Below, piece after piece: positions 1 through 7,507 of a DNA stretch of 64,000 bases (position 1 is the stretch's first letter; each line of letters begins with the position of its first letter). Below the pieces are notes generated by a model. That model ran no database searches. It worked only from the letters and a program-made list of their open reading frames with translations, and had not been told where the DNA came from. The position numbers and the translations under genes are program-made. This stretch comes from Erysipelotrichaceae bacterium (lineage in GTDB: Bacteria > Bacillota_I > Bacilli_A > Erysipelotrichales > Erysipelotrichaceae). The stretch is from the NCBI GenBank assembly GCA_030694975.1, contig JAUYTU010000008.1:22966-86965 (forward strand), given 5' to 3'.

Positions 1-1369
1 GTTCATCATTATATTCGCCTATCCACATAACAGGTTGTCCATCAATTAGGACCTGCAAATATGAGTAATTCGGCCAAAATTCTTGTCCATTAATCCAAAC
101 TGTTCCATCTGAATTTACGTGATAATCTTCTTCGGCGTTTTTACCTGTCAATGATGGTATATATGTACCTTCACGGCAATTAAATTTTGCATCCGCAAAG
201 CCGGATTCAGCGGGTGGAGCCCAATTTGCAAATTTATAGGTTCCCGTAGCTTTAACGCAGTATTTGTATCCGTCTTTCAAGACCGAACTGTCAATGCCTG
301 CCTTGATTTTGGATGGAACCTCCAATGTTTCAATCGCCCCACTACAAACAACTTCCGGAACAGAAATGATCATAGACCAATTTCCACCTTTTTCTTGATT
401 TACCCGAACTCCATAACCCCAAACAGATTCAGAGACTTCCGGAGTGACCAATACTTTTTCTGTTGAGTTGACGACAAGCTCGTATACGATAGCACCCGGG
501 TTAACTTCAGGATTGTCTGTGTTCCATGCCCAGTTAACTCCTTTAATGTTTAATGAATTTTGTCCTTCGTTAATATAATCCAATACGTCGTAATTTTTAA
601 TTATTGCCCAATTATTATTGAAGAACGCCGGATTAGGCAATTCATTGATCATAGCATAAAATTCATTGTCAGCTGCAATTTTTAAGCTAGCTGACGTCGG
701 AGTACCCAGTATAGAAAAATCTCTTTTAAAATAAATCGTATCTCCTACTCTTGGCGCATCGACTTTGTAGGACTCCCAAATCCATTCAGCACCCGAAATT
801 TGCGGCCAACTTCCATGATCCCAAGCGAGGACCGCAGGTTGCCAATTATCAATACCATCTGGCGAGAATAGAGTATTTGTATCACTGACGACAGTAGTAA
901 CATGCGGTACATCATTATAAACTGCATGTTGTTTAACAACTGCATGTGCAGCAAAATCAGTAACCTCAGCTCCAGCAACATAAATAAAGCTAAACTTCGT
1001 GACTTCATCAGTTAAGCTCCAAGATTTTTTCACTGTAAATTTGCCAGGAACCAAACCACCGCTACTATAAATGAAAGCGTCATCCCCTTCACTTATGGCT
1101 TCAAAATGCACTTCAGTCAAAAACCAGTCTGGCTCAGAAATTAAATAAGTTACTAAGTAGGTGTCCTCTTCTGCAAGCGGATCTATAAACAAATGACCAA
1201 CAGGAATATCTTGCCCAGCTAATAATTCTGAAATCAAAAATTCTGCATCTGTACTGCTAATCGAGTAACTGTCAATCGTTCTGGTACTTACCGGAGGTCC
1301 GGCAAATACTGTAATCGACATGGAAAGCACCATTAAAATGGTCAGTAGTAGAGCAAATAACTTTTTCAT
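1..1369 (-). CDS. Secreted surface protein, partial (C-terminus beyond the left edge)
   Basis: An open frame of 456 codons runs from ATG at 1369 off the window edge with no stop. An AAAGGAG site sits 8 bases before the ATG. Residues 1-24 form a typical signal peptide (KK, hydrophobic core, cleavage after VFA). Around residues 155-215 a segment with WIWES, YFKRDF and ADNEFYAMIN resembles the jelly-roll sugar-binding-like modules of secreted glycoside hydrolases. A later segment (YKFANW, ADAKFNCR, VWINGQEFWPN, LQVLIDGQPVMW) resembles a repeat found in secreted proteins of uncultured bacteria. No catalytic residues were recognised, so an adhesin or matrix protein is as likely as an enzyme. It is probably controlled by the c-di-GMP riboswitch upstream. 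Confidence 0.85.
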   Translation of the reverse strand, partial: MKKLFALLLTILMVLSMSITVFAGPPVSTRTIDSYSISSTDAEFLISELLAGQDIPVGHLFIDPLAEEDTYLVTYLISEPDWFLTEVHFEAISEGDDAFIYSSGGLVPGKFTVKKSWSLTDEVTKFSFIYVAGAEVTDFAAHAVVKQHAVYNDVPHVTTVVSDTNTLFSPDGIDNWQPAVLAWDHGSWPQISGAEWIWESYKVDAPRVGDTIYFKRDFSILGTPTSASLKIAADNEFYAMINELPNPAFFNNNWAIIKNYDVLDYINEGQNSLNIKGVNWAWNTDNPEVNPGAIVYELVVNSTEKVLVTPEVSESVWGYGVRVNQEKGGNWSMIISVPEVVCSGAIETLEVPSKIKAGIDSSVLKDGYKYCVKATGTYKFANWAPPAESGFADAKFNCREGTYIPSLTGKNAEEDYHVNSDGTVWINGQEFWPNYSYLQVLIDGQPVMWIGEYNDE

Positions 1370-1508
1370 ATAGACATTCTCCTTTTTTCTCGATGTCAAT
1401 ACCTCATCGTTTTTGTCACTACATTAAAAAGCGGTAATTATAAAAACAAAACCAAAGTCAAAATGCTCAGAATTACACCTTAATTATTTTTCACCTCCCC
1501 ACATTTAA

Positions 1509-1533
1509 CAAAAAAACCGACCAAAAGGTCGGT
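1509..1533 (-). terminator. Intrinsic terminator, expression platform of the c-di-GMP-II riboswitch
   Basis: On the minus strand ACCGACC, loop TTTT, GGTCGGT is followed by about seven T. The first arm is the conserved ACCGACC end of the aptamer, so aptamer and terminator are mutually exclusive. Confidence 0.9.
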
Positions 1534-1600
1534 TACGCTACTAGCTTATAAGGGAACAAGCGTCCAAGTACATCCCCTTACTCATCGCTTCCTATATATT
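1516..1600 (-). promoter_or_regulatory. Cyclic-di-GMP-II riboswitch aptamer
   Basis: Read on the minus strand, the segment aligns without gaps from UUGG to CCGACC with the class-II c-di-GMP aptamer as I recall it from Clostridium. It shares AUGA, CUUGG, CUUG and UAGUAGCGUAACCGACC. The pseudoknot strands differ from the recalled clostridial ones by compensating changes: ACGCU pairs with AGCGU here, against GCACU with AGUGC there. The P2 hairpin (UAAGGGGA with UUCCCUUA) is intact. The 3' end of the aptamer overlaps the left arm of an intrinsic terminator, so ligand-stabilised P1 would compete with termination. I infer an ON switch for the secreted protein gene 147 bases downstream. Confidence 0.92.
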
Positions 1601-1609
1601 TGCAACTCA

Positions 1610-1637
1610 ATTATAGCACTCTTGATTTTCGAGTCAA
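1610..1637 (-). promoter_or_regulatory. Sigma-A-type promoter for the riboswitch and secreted protein gene
   Basis: TTGACT, 16-base spacer, TATAAT on the minus strand. Transcription would start near 1603, giving a leader of about 230 bases that begins just before the aptamer. Confidence 0.75.
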
Positions 1638-1751
1638 TGAAATCACGTTAAATATTTGTGAGTTATTTAATAAAATATGAAGTTCAATTGTAACCTTTTC
1701 AGCAAAGTAAAAAACTCTGAAAACTTCCTTTTATACGTGTTAAAAACAAAT

Positions 1752-1776
1752 AAAAACCCGAAAAACAGGTTTGCCT
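1752..1776 (-). terminator. Degenerate copy of a tRNA-operon terminator
   Basis: On the minus strand the hairpin AAACCTG/CGGGTTT followed by T's, with preceding GCAAGGC, is nearly identical to the terminator after the tRNA array at 7100-7122. No tRNA or gene is visible upstream of this copy, so it looks like a leftover. Confidence 0.45.
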
Positions 1777-1922
1777 TGCGATTACTAATCTTTTTAAACA
1801 AAAAATTGATTATTTAAGTAAGTCTGCCCATCCTGTAACTCTAGAAGTTTCTTAATAAACCTACATAGCTTCTACATAATAATTTGATATATTAATGATG
1901 TCGAAAGACAAGGAGGTAATCA

Positions 1923-2018
1923 ATGTTGGGACAAGCTTTAGCTAATTGTATTCAGGCTAGCGGACTACGCGGTCAAGAATTAGCAGAATGTATTCAAATG
2001 ATGTTAAGAATGTTCTAA
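1923..2018 (+). CDS. Small peptide, 31 residues, unknown
   Basis: ATG at 1923 lies 6 bases after a near-perfect AAGGAGGT ribosome site and the frame ends with TAA at 2016-2018. The peptide has an internal echo (QALANCIQ then QELAECIQ) with two cysteines spaced alike, and ends in MMLRMF. It is predicted to be an amphipathic helix. A hairpin terminator follows at 2173, so it could be a separate 300-base transcript with a long 3' untranslated part. No family was recognised. The strong ribosome site is the main support; chance remains possible. Confidence 0.5.
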   Translation: MLGQALANCIQASGLRGQELAECIQMMLRMF

Positions 2019-2172
2019 ATCGATTTCTAGACTTCCTTTGGTTAGTGACATATCATCTTCATTTCCCTCCCCAGACGATTTCATGACTGTCATTGACCAA
2101 TTAATAAATGTTCGAAATAGAAGACTATTCCGGATGATTTGAAAATGAGTTTTGAATCCAAAACTCGAATCC

Positions 2173-2195
2173 AGAAGCGTAACAGCTTCTTTTTC
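2173..2195 (+). terminator. Intrinsic terminator after the 31-codon ORF
   Basis: AGAAGC, loop GTAACA, GCTTCT followed by TTTTC on the plus strand. It lies 155 bases after the small ORF; the stretch between holds no other gene I can see. Confidence 0.6.
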
Positions 2196-2284
2196 TTTGC
2201 TTTAAAGAAATTATCCTTGGGACAATTAGCGCGAACGAACAGAACTCAGATTTCCATGCTATGAACTCCGGATTTTATTACAAT

Positions 2285-2317
2285 AAAAAGCCCGATTTCT
2301 TCCGATTCGGGCTTTTT
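2285..2317. terminator. Bidirectional intrinsic terminator
   Basis: AAAAAGCCCGA, 11-base loop, TCGGGCTTTTT. It can end the plus-strand small-ORF transcript and the minus-strand cueP transcript, whose stop codon is about 90 bases away. Confidence 0.8.
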
Positions 2318-2408
2318 AAAGTATCAAAATACTAATGCGTCCCACATTGACTACAATATAGGATTCTAATTTAGATCATTTTCTTAAGTGGCTATGCTCA
2401 TCTACTAT

Positions 2409-2981
2409 TTACGATAGTTTCAGTGGTGTTGTAATACAGGTGTCACTGTTATCGAAAGTGCTGATCGGTTGGGCAACTGATAATCCGTTGTACTTTATCG
2501 TCAAAATTGCTTCGATGCCTTTCGGTAACCAGAGCCCAATAAATCCCGAGTTCATGCTTTTCGCTTTTTGGCTTAAAATTACTATCCCATCTTCTCTTAC
2601 GATTGAGACTTCGAACTCCTTATTAAATATTTCTCCTCTACATGAAACTAGATTATGTGTTTTGCAAGGATGAACTTCGTTGATATAGGGAGCTACTGAA
2701 ACATAGAATTCATCACTCGGAAGAGTATAATCATATTCAACCTCATTTTCATTCAAAATAAGCGTCATTCCTGTGATTGTTGCATTCAGTCCAGGAATTT
2801 TGTCAATGTTACTATCAAGTTTGTTAACCATTTCTTTTACCGATAAATTATCCAATCCATATTTCGAGAGTATAGGTGCCTCTGCTTCATTCGATGGACC
2901 AAATTGAGTTATGTAAAGGAACGCTAACAAAGTTGGTACAACTACGATCGTGATCTTTTTCAATATTGTCTTACTCTTCAT
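2409..2981 (-). CDS. cueP: CueP-family exported copper-binding protein
   Basis: The 190-residue protein matches the CueP family along its length: an EAPILSKYGLDNLSVKEMV-type start after the membrane segment, then FYVSVAPYI, a Cys-x7-Cys-x-Gly-Glu motif (CKTHNLVSCRGE), GFIGLWLP and a cysteine in the C-terminal ISTF...TCITTP. CueP in Salmonella is a periplasmic copper-binding protein. Here residues 5-25 form an N-terminal membrane anchor or uncleaved signal, so it would sit on the outer face of the membrane. The ATG at 2981 is chosen because GGAGG is 8 bases upstream; an upstream in-frame TTG lies too close. It follows a two-component system and an HMA-domain transporter, consistent with a copper-stress locus. 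Confidence 0.82.
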   Translation of the reverse strand: MKSKTILKKITIVVVPTLLAFLYITQFGPSNEAEAPILSKYGLDNLSVKEMVNKLDSNIDKIPGLNATITGMTLILNENEVEYDYTLPSDEFYVSVAPYINEVHPCKTHNLVSCRGEIFNKEFEVSIVREDGIVILSQKAKSMNSGFIGLWLPKGIEAILTIKYNGLSVAQPISTFDNSDTCITTPLKLS

Positions 2982-3026
2982 CAATAGCACCTCCTGTAGT
3001 TTCAGTATTTAGTAAAACTATTCATA

Positions 3027-3059
3027 AGTATACCCATATTCACATTCTATATAGAATGT
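3027..3059 (-). promoter_or_regulatory. Candidate cueP promoter with perfect 18-bp palindrome
   Basis: ACATTCTATATAGAATGT (3042-3059) is a perfect palindrome. TATACT at 3027-3032 on the minus strand could be the -10 box, which puts the palindrome over the -35 region. It is a plausible operator for the adjacent response regulator or another metal sensor; it does not match the CopY box. Confidence 0.55.
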
Positions 3060-3116
3060 TTGCAGAAATTATGTAGACCCATTAAAAAAGGAAATCTCAT
3101 TCGAAACTCCCTTCAC

Positions 3117-4505
3117 TTATTTCGGTAATCGAACAGTAAACTCACTTCCGTGCCCAGGTTCGCTTTGGACATGTATACTTCCACCATGAGCATTTATAAT
3201 AGACTTTACTATGGTTAGTCCGATTCCAGATCCACCCGTCAATCGATTTCTTGATTTATCTGCACGATAGAATCGCTCAAAGATATAAGGAAGCTCATCC
3301 TTCGGAATTCCGCTTCCATTGTCGATAAACTTCATCATTACTTCGTCCTCTGATTCGGAAAATTCAATGCGTATCATACCCTTCGGCTGAGTGTATTTAA
3401 TCGCATTTGACATTAAGTTAATAATAACTTGTGTCATCCTAAAGGCGTCTACCATAATCATAGAGCATGTCCCAACGATCGAAATATTCATTTCTTTTTC
3501 CTCAATTTGATGTTCAAGTTTCTTAATAACCTGCTGTGAAAAATCAACCAGGCTAACTTGGGATAATTCGAGTTTCAAATTGCCGTCTTCTAAAATTGCA
3601 AGGCTTTCAAGATCCTTGACGATATTAGTAATTCTTATGACTTCATCAAAACTGCTTTTCAGTCGTTCCAAAGAAGGTTCAAGTATGCCATCCATCATAG
3701 CTTCCAGAGTAATTCTCAAAGTTGTAAGTGGTGTCCGGAGTTCATGCGCAACATCAGATGTCAACTGTCTTTTTAGTTGTTCTTGCTTATCGAGTGAACT
3801 CGCCAACTGATTCACAGATTCGATTAGATTGTCAATTTCGGAAAGATTCGAACGATCTTGAATCCGAATTTTGTAATCCCCTTTTGAAATTTGACCAGTT
3901 GCACTAATTGTATCAAGAATAGGTTTGCTCATCCTTTTCGCGATCTGCGACCCTAACAGGATCGATACCAACAAGGAAATCAACGCGATGAGAAATAACA
4001 ACGAACTCAACTTACTCAGAAAGTCGAAATCATTTTCGGAGTAAAAATACGGACCGAAATACGTTACATTGACCCGTCCGATGGTGTTGCCGGTCAGTTC
4101 AATCGAAAAATCCGTATCACTAAACTTTCCGTTACTTTCGGGAAATCTTGAGAGCATTTGATGTGTGATATCTTCTTTAACTTGTACACAAGCAGACATA
4201 TCCCAAATTTCTGCATCCCAAACGGTCTGATTTTCATCATTGAAGACTTTAATGATATATCCGTCATAGAGTGCATACATTCCAATCGTATGAACGTATT
4301 CGACATCCCACGTCTGATTTTCTGGATTGTACTGCTGTCCAAGAGTGTAAACAATCTCGTTTATTGTTGCTTCTTGTTGTTTTGTTATATACGATTGAAA
4401 ATTCTGATTAATAAAGTAATTGGATAGCGAAATAACTATCGCAATTATTACAAAGGCTACTGTAGCAATCGATAATGTTAGTCTCGAACGAAGACTTCCT
4501 CTCAT
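3117..4505 (-). CDS. Sensor histidine kinase of the copper locus
   Basis: The 462-residue protein has two membrane helices (about 8-30 and 165-187) enclosing an extracytoplasmic sensor of about 135 residues. Then come a HAMP linker (188-240), a HisKA domain with the phospho-acceptor His254 in VAHELRTPL, and an HATPase domain with N box (INLMSNAIKY), DNGSG and GGSGIGLTIV. It autophosphorylates and passes phosphate to the response regulator encoded directly before it: the two coding regions abut with no gap, and GGAGG lies over the end of the first. The signal is not shown by sequence; context suggests copper or envelope stress. Confidence 0.93.
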   Translation of the reverse strand: MRGSLRSRLTLSIATVAFVIIAIVISLSNYFINQNFQSYITKQQEATINEIVYTLGQQYNPENQTWDVEYVHTIGMYALYDGYIIKVFNDENQTVWDAEIWDMSACVQVKEDITHQMLSRFPESNGKFSDTDFSIELTGNTIGRVNVTYFGPYFYSENDFDFLSKLSSLLFLIALISLLVSILLGSQIAKRMSKPILDTISATGQISKGDYKIRIQDRSNLSEIDNLIESVNQLASSLDKQEQLKRQLTSDVAHELRTPLTTLRITLEAMMDGILEPSLERLKSSFDEVIRITNIVKDLESLAILEDGNLKLELSQVSLVDFSQQVIKKLEHQIEEKEMNISIVGTCSMIMVDAFRMTQVIINLMSNAIKYTQPKGMIRIEFSESEDEVMMKFIDNGSGIPKDELPYIFERFYRADKSRNRLTGGSGIGLTIVKSIINAHGGSIHVQSEPGHGSEFTVRLPK

Positions 4506-5204
4506 TTATTGACCTCCAAACTTGTAACCGATTCCATGAACTGTGATAATATAGACTGGCTTCTTAGAATCTGTTTCAATCTTCTGACGGATGTTTTTTA
4601 TATGACTATCCACTGCTCGATCATATCCTTCGAAATCCTGACCCAAAGCGGCTTGAATGAGTTCATCCCTAGTAAATGTTTTGCTTGGAAACTTAATTAA
4701 TGCAACGAATATTTTATATTCATTTGGTGTTAAAGTAACAGGTTGTCCCTTTTTTAAAACGATACGACTCTCGAAATCAATGACTAAGTCATCATCTCCA
4801 AATATACTTTTCTGAAACAAAGGTGTTAAATCACTAATGGAACGACGAAGAACAGCTTCAATTCTTACATTGAGTTCTTTTAGCCCGAACGGTTTTGTTA
4901 TGTAGTCATCCGCACCATAATCAAATCCATTAACAAGATCGGTTTCAGTTATCTTAGCGGTCAGCATAATTATCGGAACTCTGGATGTCTGTCTTATTTT
5001 TATACAAATCTCTTCTCCGGAAATACCTGGCAACATAAGATCCAACAGGACAAGTGTTATCGAGTTTCTTTTGAACATTTCTAAACCGTCCTCACCATTT
5101 TCAGCTGTGAGTACAAGGTATCCCCTTGATTCTAAGAATGTCTTAACGATTTCAATGATTTTTACTTCATCATCAATAATCAGAATAGTTGGTTTTTCGT
5201 TCAT
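4506..5204 (-). CDS. OmpR/PhoB-family response regulator
   Basis: This 232-residue regulator has an N-terminal receiver with the acidic pocket IIDDE, the phospho-acceptor Asp55 in LLDLMLPG and the conserved Lys in ITKPFG, followed by a winged-helix DNA-binding domain (SKTFTRDELIQAALG, DSHIKNIRQKIE, GIGYKF). The start is the ATG at 5204: GGAGG is 9 bases upstream and lies inside the coding part of a longer alternative frame, which makes that longer start unlikely. It is the cognate partner of the kinase that follows, and probably controls cueP and the HMA-SafE gene. Confidence 0.93.
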   Translation of the reverse strand: MNEKPTILIIDDEVKIIEIVKTFLESRGYLVLTAENGEDGLEMFKRNSITLVLLDLMLPGISGEEICIKIRQTSRVPIIMLTAKITETDLVNGFDYGADDYITKPFGLKELNVRIEAVLRRSISDLTPLFQKSIFGDDDLVIDFESRIVLKKGQPVTLTPNEYKIFVALIKFPSKTFTRDELIQAALGQDFEGYDRAVDSHIKNIRQKIETDSKKPVYIITVHGIGYKFGGQ

Positions 5205-5298
5205 GATCAAGTACCTCCGAAAGGTCAAAGCTAATTCAAATGAAACCCTCTTAAAAACTATGCTGTAATAAGTGTCATCGATGGTTTGCGTTTTAAGA

Positions 5299-5326
5299 AT
5301 TATAACATAAATAACAATTTTGCCAA
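5299..5326 (-). promoter_or_regulatory. Promoter for the two-component system
   Basis: TTGGCA, 16-base spacer, TATAAT on the minus strand, about 95 bases before the regulator start. It suggests the two-component genes can be transcribed separately from the upstream transporter gene. Confidence 0.65.
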
Positions 5327-5369
5327 CAGAACTAATTCTACTTCAAGTTGTACTAATGGTTTTCATACT

Positions 5370-6743
5370 TTAAGAAACAACATTAATGTAACTTCGAATC
5401 ATTCCCATCCAACAACTAAACGATATTTTGCCCGTTTTCGTAGGTGTAAACTCGACAAAATTATTACCTTCTTCAAGCTGGATGCTTAATGAATTAATTA
5501 TGATACGATTATTACAGCCCGTTAACTGACCAGATCCAACATGGATAATCCATTTGACCGGCACATCGACTCTTACCGAAATCGGCTCATACCGTCCGCT
5601 ATAAACTTCACTTTTAACCGTTTGTATTCCGTTTTCTACAACGGATTCATTCGCAATTGATCTATCCCCTATTTGAAACAAATCACTGATAGCAAACGAT
5701 GGCAATTGTATCCCAGAGACTGTCATACCTGTTTGAAACATCGCAAATCCAAGAACGATGACAAGTACAGCACTGACCTGCATCATTTTTGCGGTGAATT
5801 TCTTGCTTAGTATTGAACTCAGTGCACCCAATCCAAACATTAGAGGAACGGTTCCTAAACTAAACACAAACATCGCAAGTGCACCTTTGATCGGATCACC
5901 GGTCGACAAAGCATAGAGTTGCATGGCTTGGAGTGGACCACAAGGCATTAGACCATTCAACAGTCCAATGTAGAACGGACGGTTTTTACTGACAGCTTTC
6001 TCTTTACCAATCATACGCGCAAAGAATTTCGGCATTCTCAAGTTGAACTTGCGCAGACTTGGGAAAAGATTCAACATATTAATACCCATAATCATCATAA
6101 ATATACTCGCAACAATTGCAACGATACCTTTAGCCGAGCCAGAGAAGCTGACAACGGATCCTAGAGCACCAACGATTCCCCCGATGATCGTATAGGATAC
6201 GACTCTTCCAGAGTTGTATAAAAAGCTAGGCATCCATTGATTCGACGTTATACTACCTTCGCTTACTCCTTTAGGAAGACATTGAGAAATATTTATACCT
6301 CCACACATCGCAACACAATGAACTGATGTTAAAACGCCAATGACAAATAATACTCCATAGCTCATCCCTATTTTCGCTTCAGGAAAAACGTTGAATACAT
6401 TTAACAAACCAAACAAATGAGCAAAATGATATAGCAGATACATTGTAAGAAATATCGTAAGGATATCAAGAAGTTTATCTATCGTGTTTCCCGAACTCTC
6501 ATTCTTTTTATTTTGAATATTCGCTGAGTTCTTGATCTTGTAACCAAGCGATTCGATCGCTTTTTTAATCTCTCTTAAAGTAATATCCTGTTCTGCGAAA
6601 GCCACTAAAACCGAGTTTGTCGTGTAATTGGCCTTAACGCGAACGATTCCACTAAATTTTCGAAGTGTTGACTCAATTTTGTTTTCACAACCAACACAAG
6701 TCATACCCTCAATTTGAAGAGTTGTTCTTTCGATATTTTTCAA
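5370..6743 (-). CDS. HMA - SafE-like transporter - cupredoxin fusion, heavy-metal handling
   Basis: Three modules are visible in 457 residues. Residues 6-70 are a heavy-metal-associated domain with CVGC (Cys16 and Cys19). Residues 100-325 are a six-helix membrane unit of the SafE/DsbD type with MCGGIN and LMPCGPLQAMQLYAL. Residues 375-457 look like a cupredoxin with likely metal residues in TGCNN and CWMGM. Such fusions accompany copper resistance genes in Bacillota. The start is TTG at 6743 with AAGGAG 8 bases upstream; no in-frame ATG is better placed. It leads the copper locus, with the regulator, kinase and cueP downstream. The transported species is not proven; copper is inferred from the HMA, the cupredoxin and CueP. 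Confidence 0.85.
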   Translation of the reverse strand: MKNIERTTLQIEGMTCVGCENKIESTLRKFSGIVRVKANYTTNSVLVAFAEQDITLREIKKAIESLGYKIKNSANIQNKKNESSGNTIDKLLDILTIFLTMYLLYHFAHLFGLLNVFNVFPEAKIGMSYGVLFVIGVLTSVHCVAMCGGINISQCLPKGVSEGSITSNQWMPSFLYNSGRVVSYTIIGGIVGALGSVVSFSGSAKGIVAIVASIFMMIMGINMLNLFPSLRKFNLRMPKFFARMIGKEKAVSKNRPFYIGLLNGLMPCGPLQAMQLYALSTGDPIKGALAMFVFSLGTVPLMFGLGALSSILSKKFTAKMMQVSAVLVIVLGFAMFQTGMTVSGIQLPSFAISDLFQIGDRSIANESVVENGIQTVKSEVYSGRYEPISVRVDVPVKWIIHVGSGQLTGCNNRIIINSLSIQLEEGNNFVEFTPTKTGKISFSCWMGMIRSYINVVS

Positions 6744-7100
6744 TCCTAAATCTCCTTACTACGCTCACGCGCTTAGTCATGAGTAATAATCATTTTTCTA
6801 CAAAAAAACGCCTTCATTTCTTTTTGATCGCTGCGATTTTCAACTCACAGTCACAATCTCAATTGTTGACGAACAAGCAAGACAAATCAGTCCTGGGTCT
6901 TCAATATTTACAGAGTTTGATATTCTCCTTGTATTGAAATACTAGTCGTTTTCATAGACAAACATAGTTTACTAATTACTTATGTAGGATTTATGGAGAA
7001 TTGACATTTAATAAAAGCGCTTCAAATGCATTTCCAATGAAAATTTTAAGTCATTCAAAATTATTCGAGGAATTTGCACTGTTTCTTGTGTGAAACAAAC
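6744..7100. other. Intergenic stretch without recognised gene
   Basis: About 360 bases separate the HMA-SafE gene from the tRNA array terminator. It is AT-rich and holds no convincing coding frame, tRNA or known riboswitch. The promoter of the HMA-SafE gene should be in its left part but no consensus pair stands out. Confidence 0.5.
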
Positions 7101-7122
7101 AAAAAACCCGGAAACCGGGTTT
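7100..7122 (-). terminator. Terminator of the tRNA Ser-Asp-Gly operon
   Basis: On the minus strand AAACCCGG, TTT, CCGGGTTT then T's, starting 11 bases after the tRNA-Gly CCA end. Confidence 0.85.
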
Positions 7123-7132
7123 GCCTTGCTAC

Positions 7133-7206
7133 TGGAGCAGGTGAGGGGAATTGAACCCCCGTATCAACCTTGGCAAGGTCGTGTTCTACCATTGAACTAC
7201 ACCTGC
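7133..7206 (-). tRNA. tRNA-Gly(GCC)
   Basis: A full cloverleaf is readable: acceptor GCAGGTG with CACCTGC, anticodon loop with GCC, T-loop GGTTCAATTCC and an encoded CCA. Third gene of a three-tRNA operon. Confidence 0.96.
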
Positions 7207-7214
7207 AAAAATAA

Positions 7215-7290
7215 TGGCGGTCCAGACGGGGATCGAACCCGCGATCTCCTCCGTGACAGGGAGGCATGTTAACCACTACACCACTGAACC
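7215..7290 (-). tRNA. tRNA-Asp(GTC)
   Basis: Acceptor GGTTCAG/CTGGACC, anticodon stem CCTCC/GGAGG enclosing CTGTCAC with anticodon GTC, standard T-arm GGGTTCGATCCCC and encoded CCA. It is 8 bases upstream of tRNA-Gly in the same transcript. Confidence 0.96.
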
Positions 7291-7306
7291 GTTTGTAATA
7301 TAAGAA

Positions 7307-7397
7307 TGGCGGAGATGGAGGGATTTGAACCCTCGCGCCAGTTTCCCGACCTATACCCTTAGCAGGGGCACCTCTTCAGCCACTTGAGTACATCTCC
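7307..7397 (-). tRNA. tRNA-Ser(GCT)
   Basis: Acceptor GGAGATG/CATCTCC, anticodon loop CTGCTAA (GCT), long variable arm, T-arm GGGTTCAAATCCC and encoded CCA. First gene of the tRNA operon. Confidence 0.96.
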
Positions 7398-7429
7398 ATA
7401 CACCTTGCTGACCAACTTAGCGCCTTTTT

Positions 7430-7458
7430 ATGTTATCATACGCACTGATTTTGTGCAA
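7430..7458 (-). promoter_or_regulatory. Promoter of the tRNA operon
   Basis: TTGCAC, 17-base spacer, TAACAT on the minus strand, about 30 bases before tRNA-Ser. Confidence 0.65.
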
Positions 7459-7485
7459 GTATTTTTACGCATTTTATAAAAAATA

Positions 7486-7507
7486 TAGACCTGATTAATC
7501 AGGTCTA
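7486..7507 (-). terminator. Terminator of the mgtE-mgtE-deoD operon
   Basis: A perfect 22-base palindrome (TAGACCTGATT and its complement) followed on the minus strand by a T-rich run. It overlaps the stop codon of the last, 63-residue gene. Confidence 0.75.

Noticed and set aside
745..1008. Separate 87-residue minus-strand frame
   Set aside because: It overlaps the secreted protein gene in another frame and has no ribosome site.
4158..4427. Plus-strand 89-residue frame inside the kinase gene
   Set aside because: It is antisense to a well-supported histidine kinase and lacks any motif or ribosome site.
7061..7276. Protein-coding frames across the tRNA array
   Set aside because: They are translations of tRNA genes on either strand.
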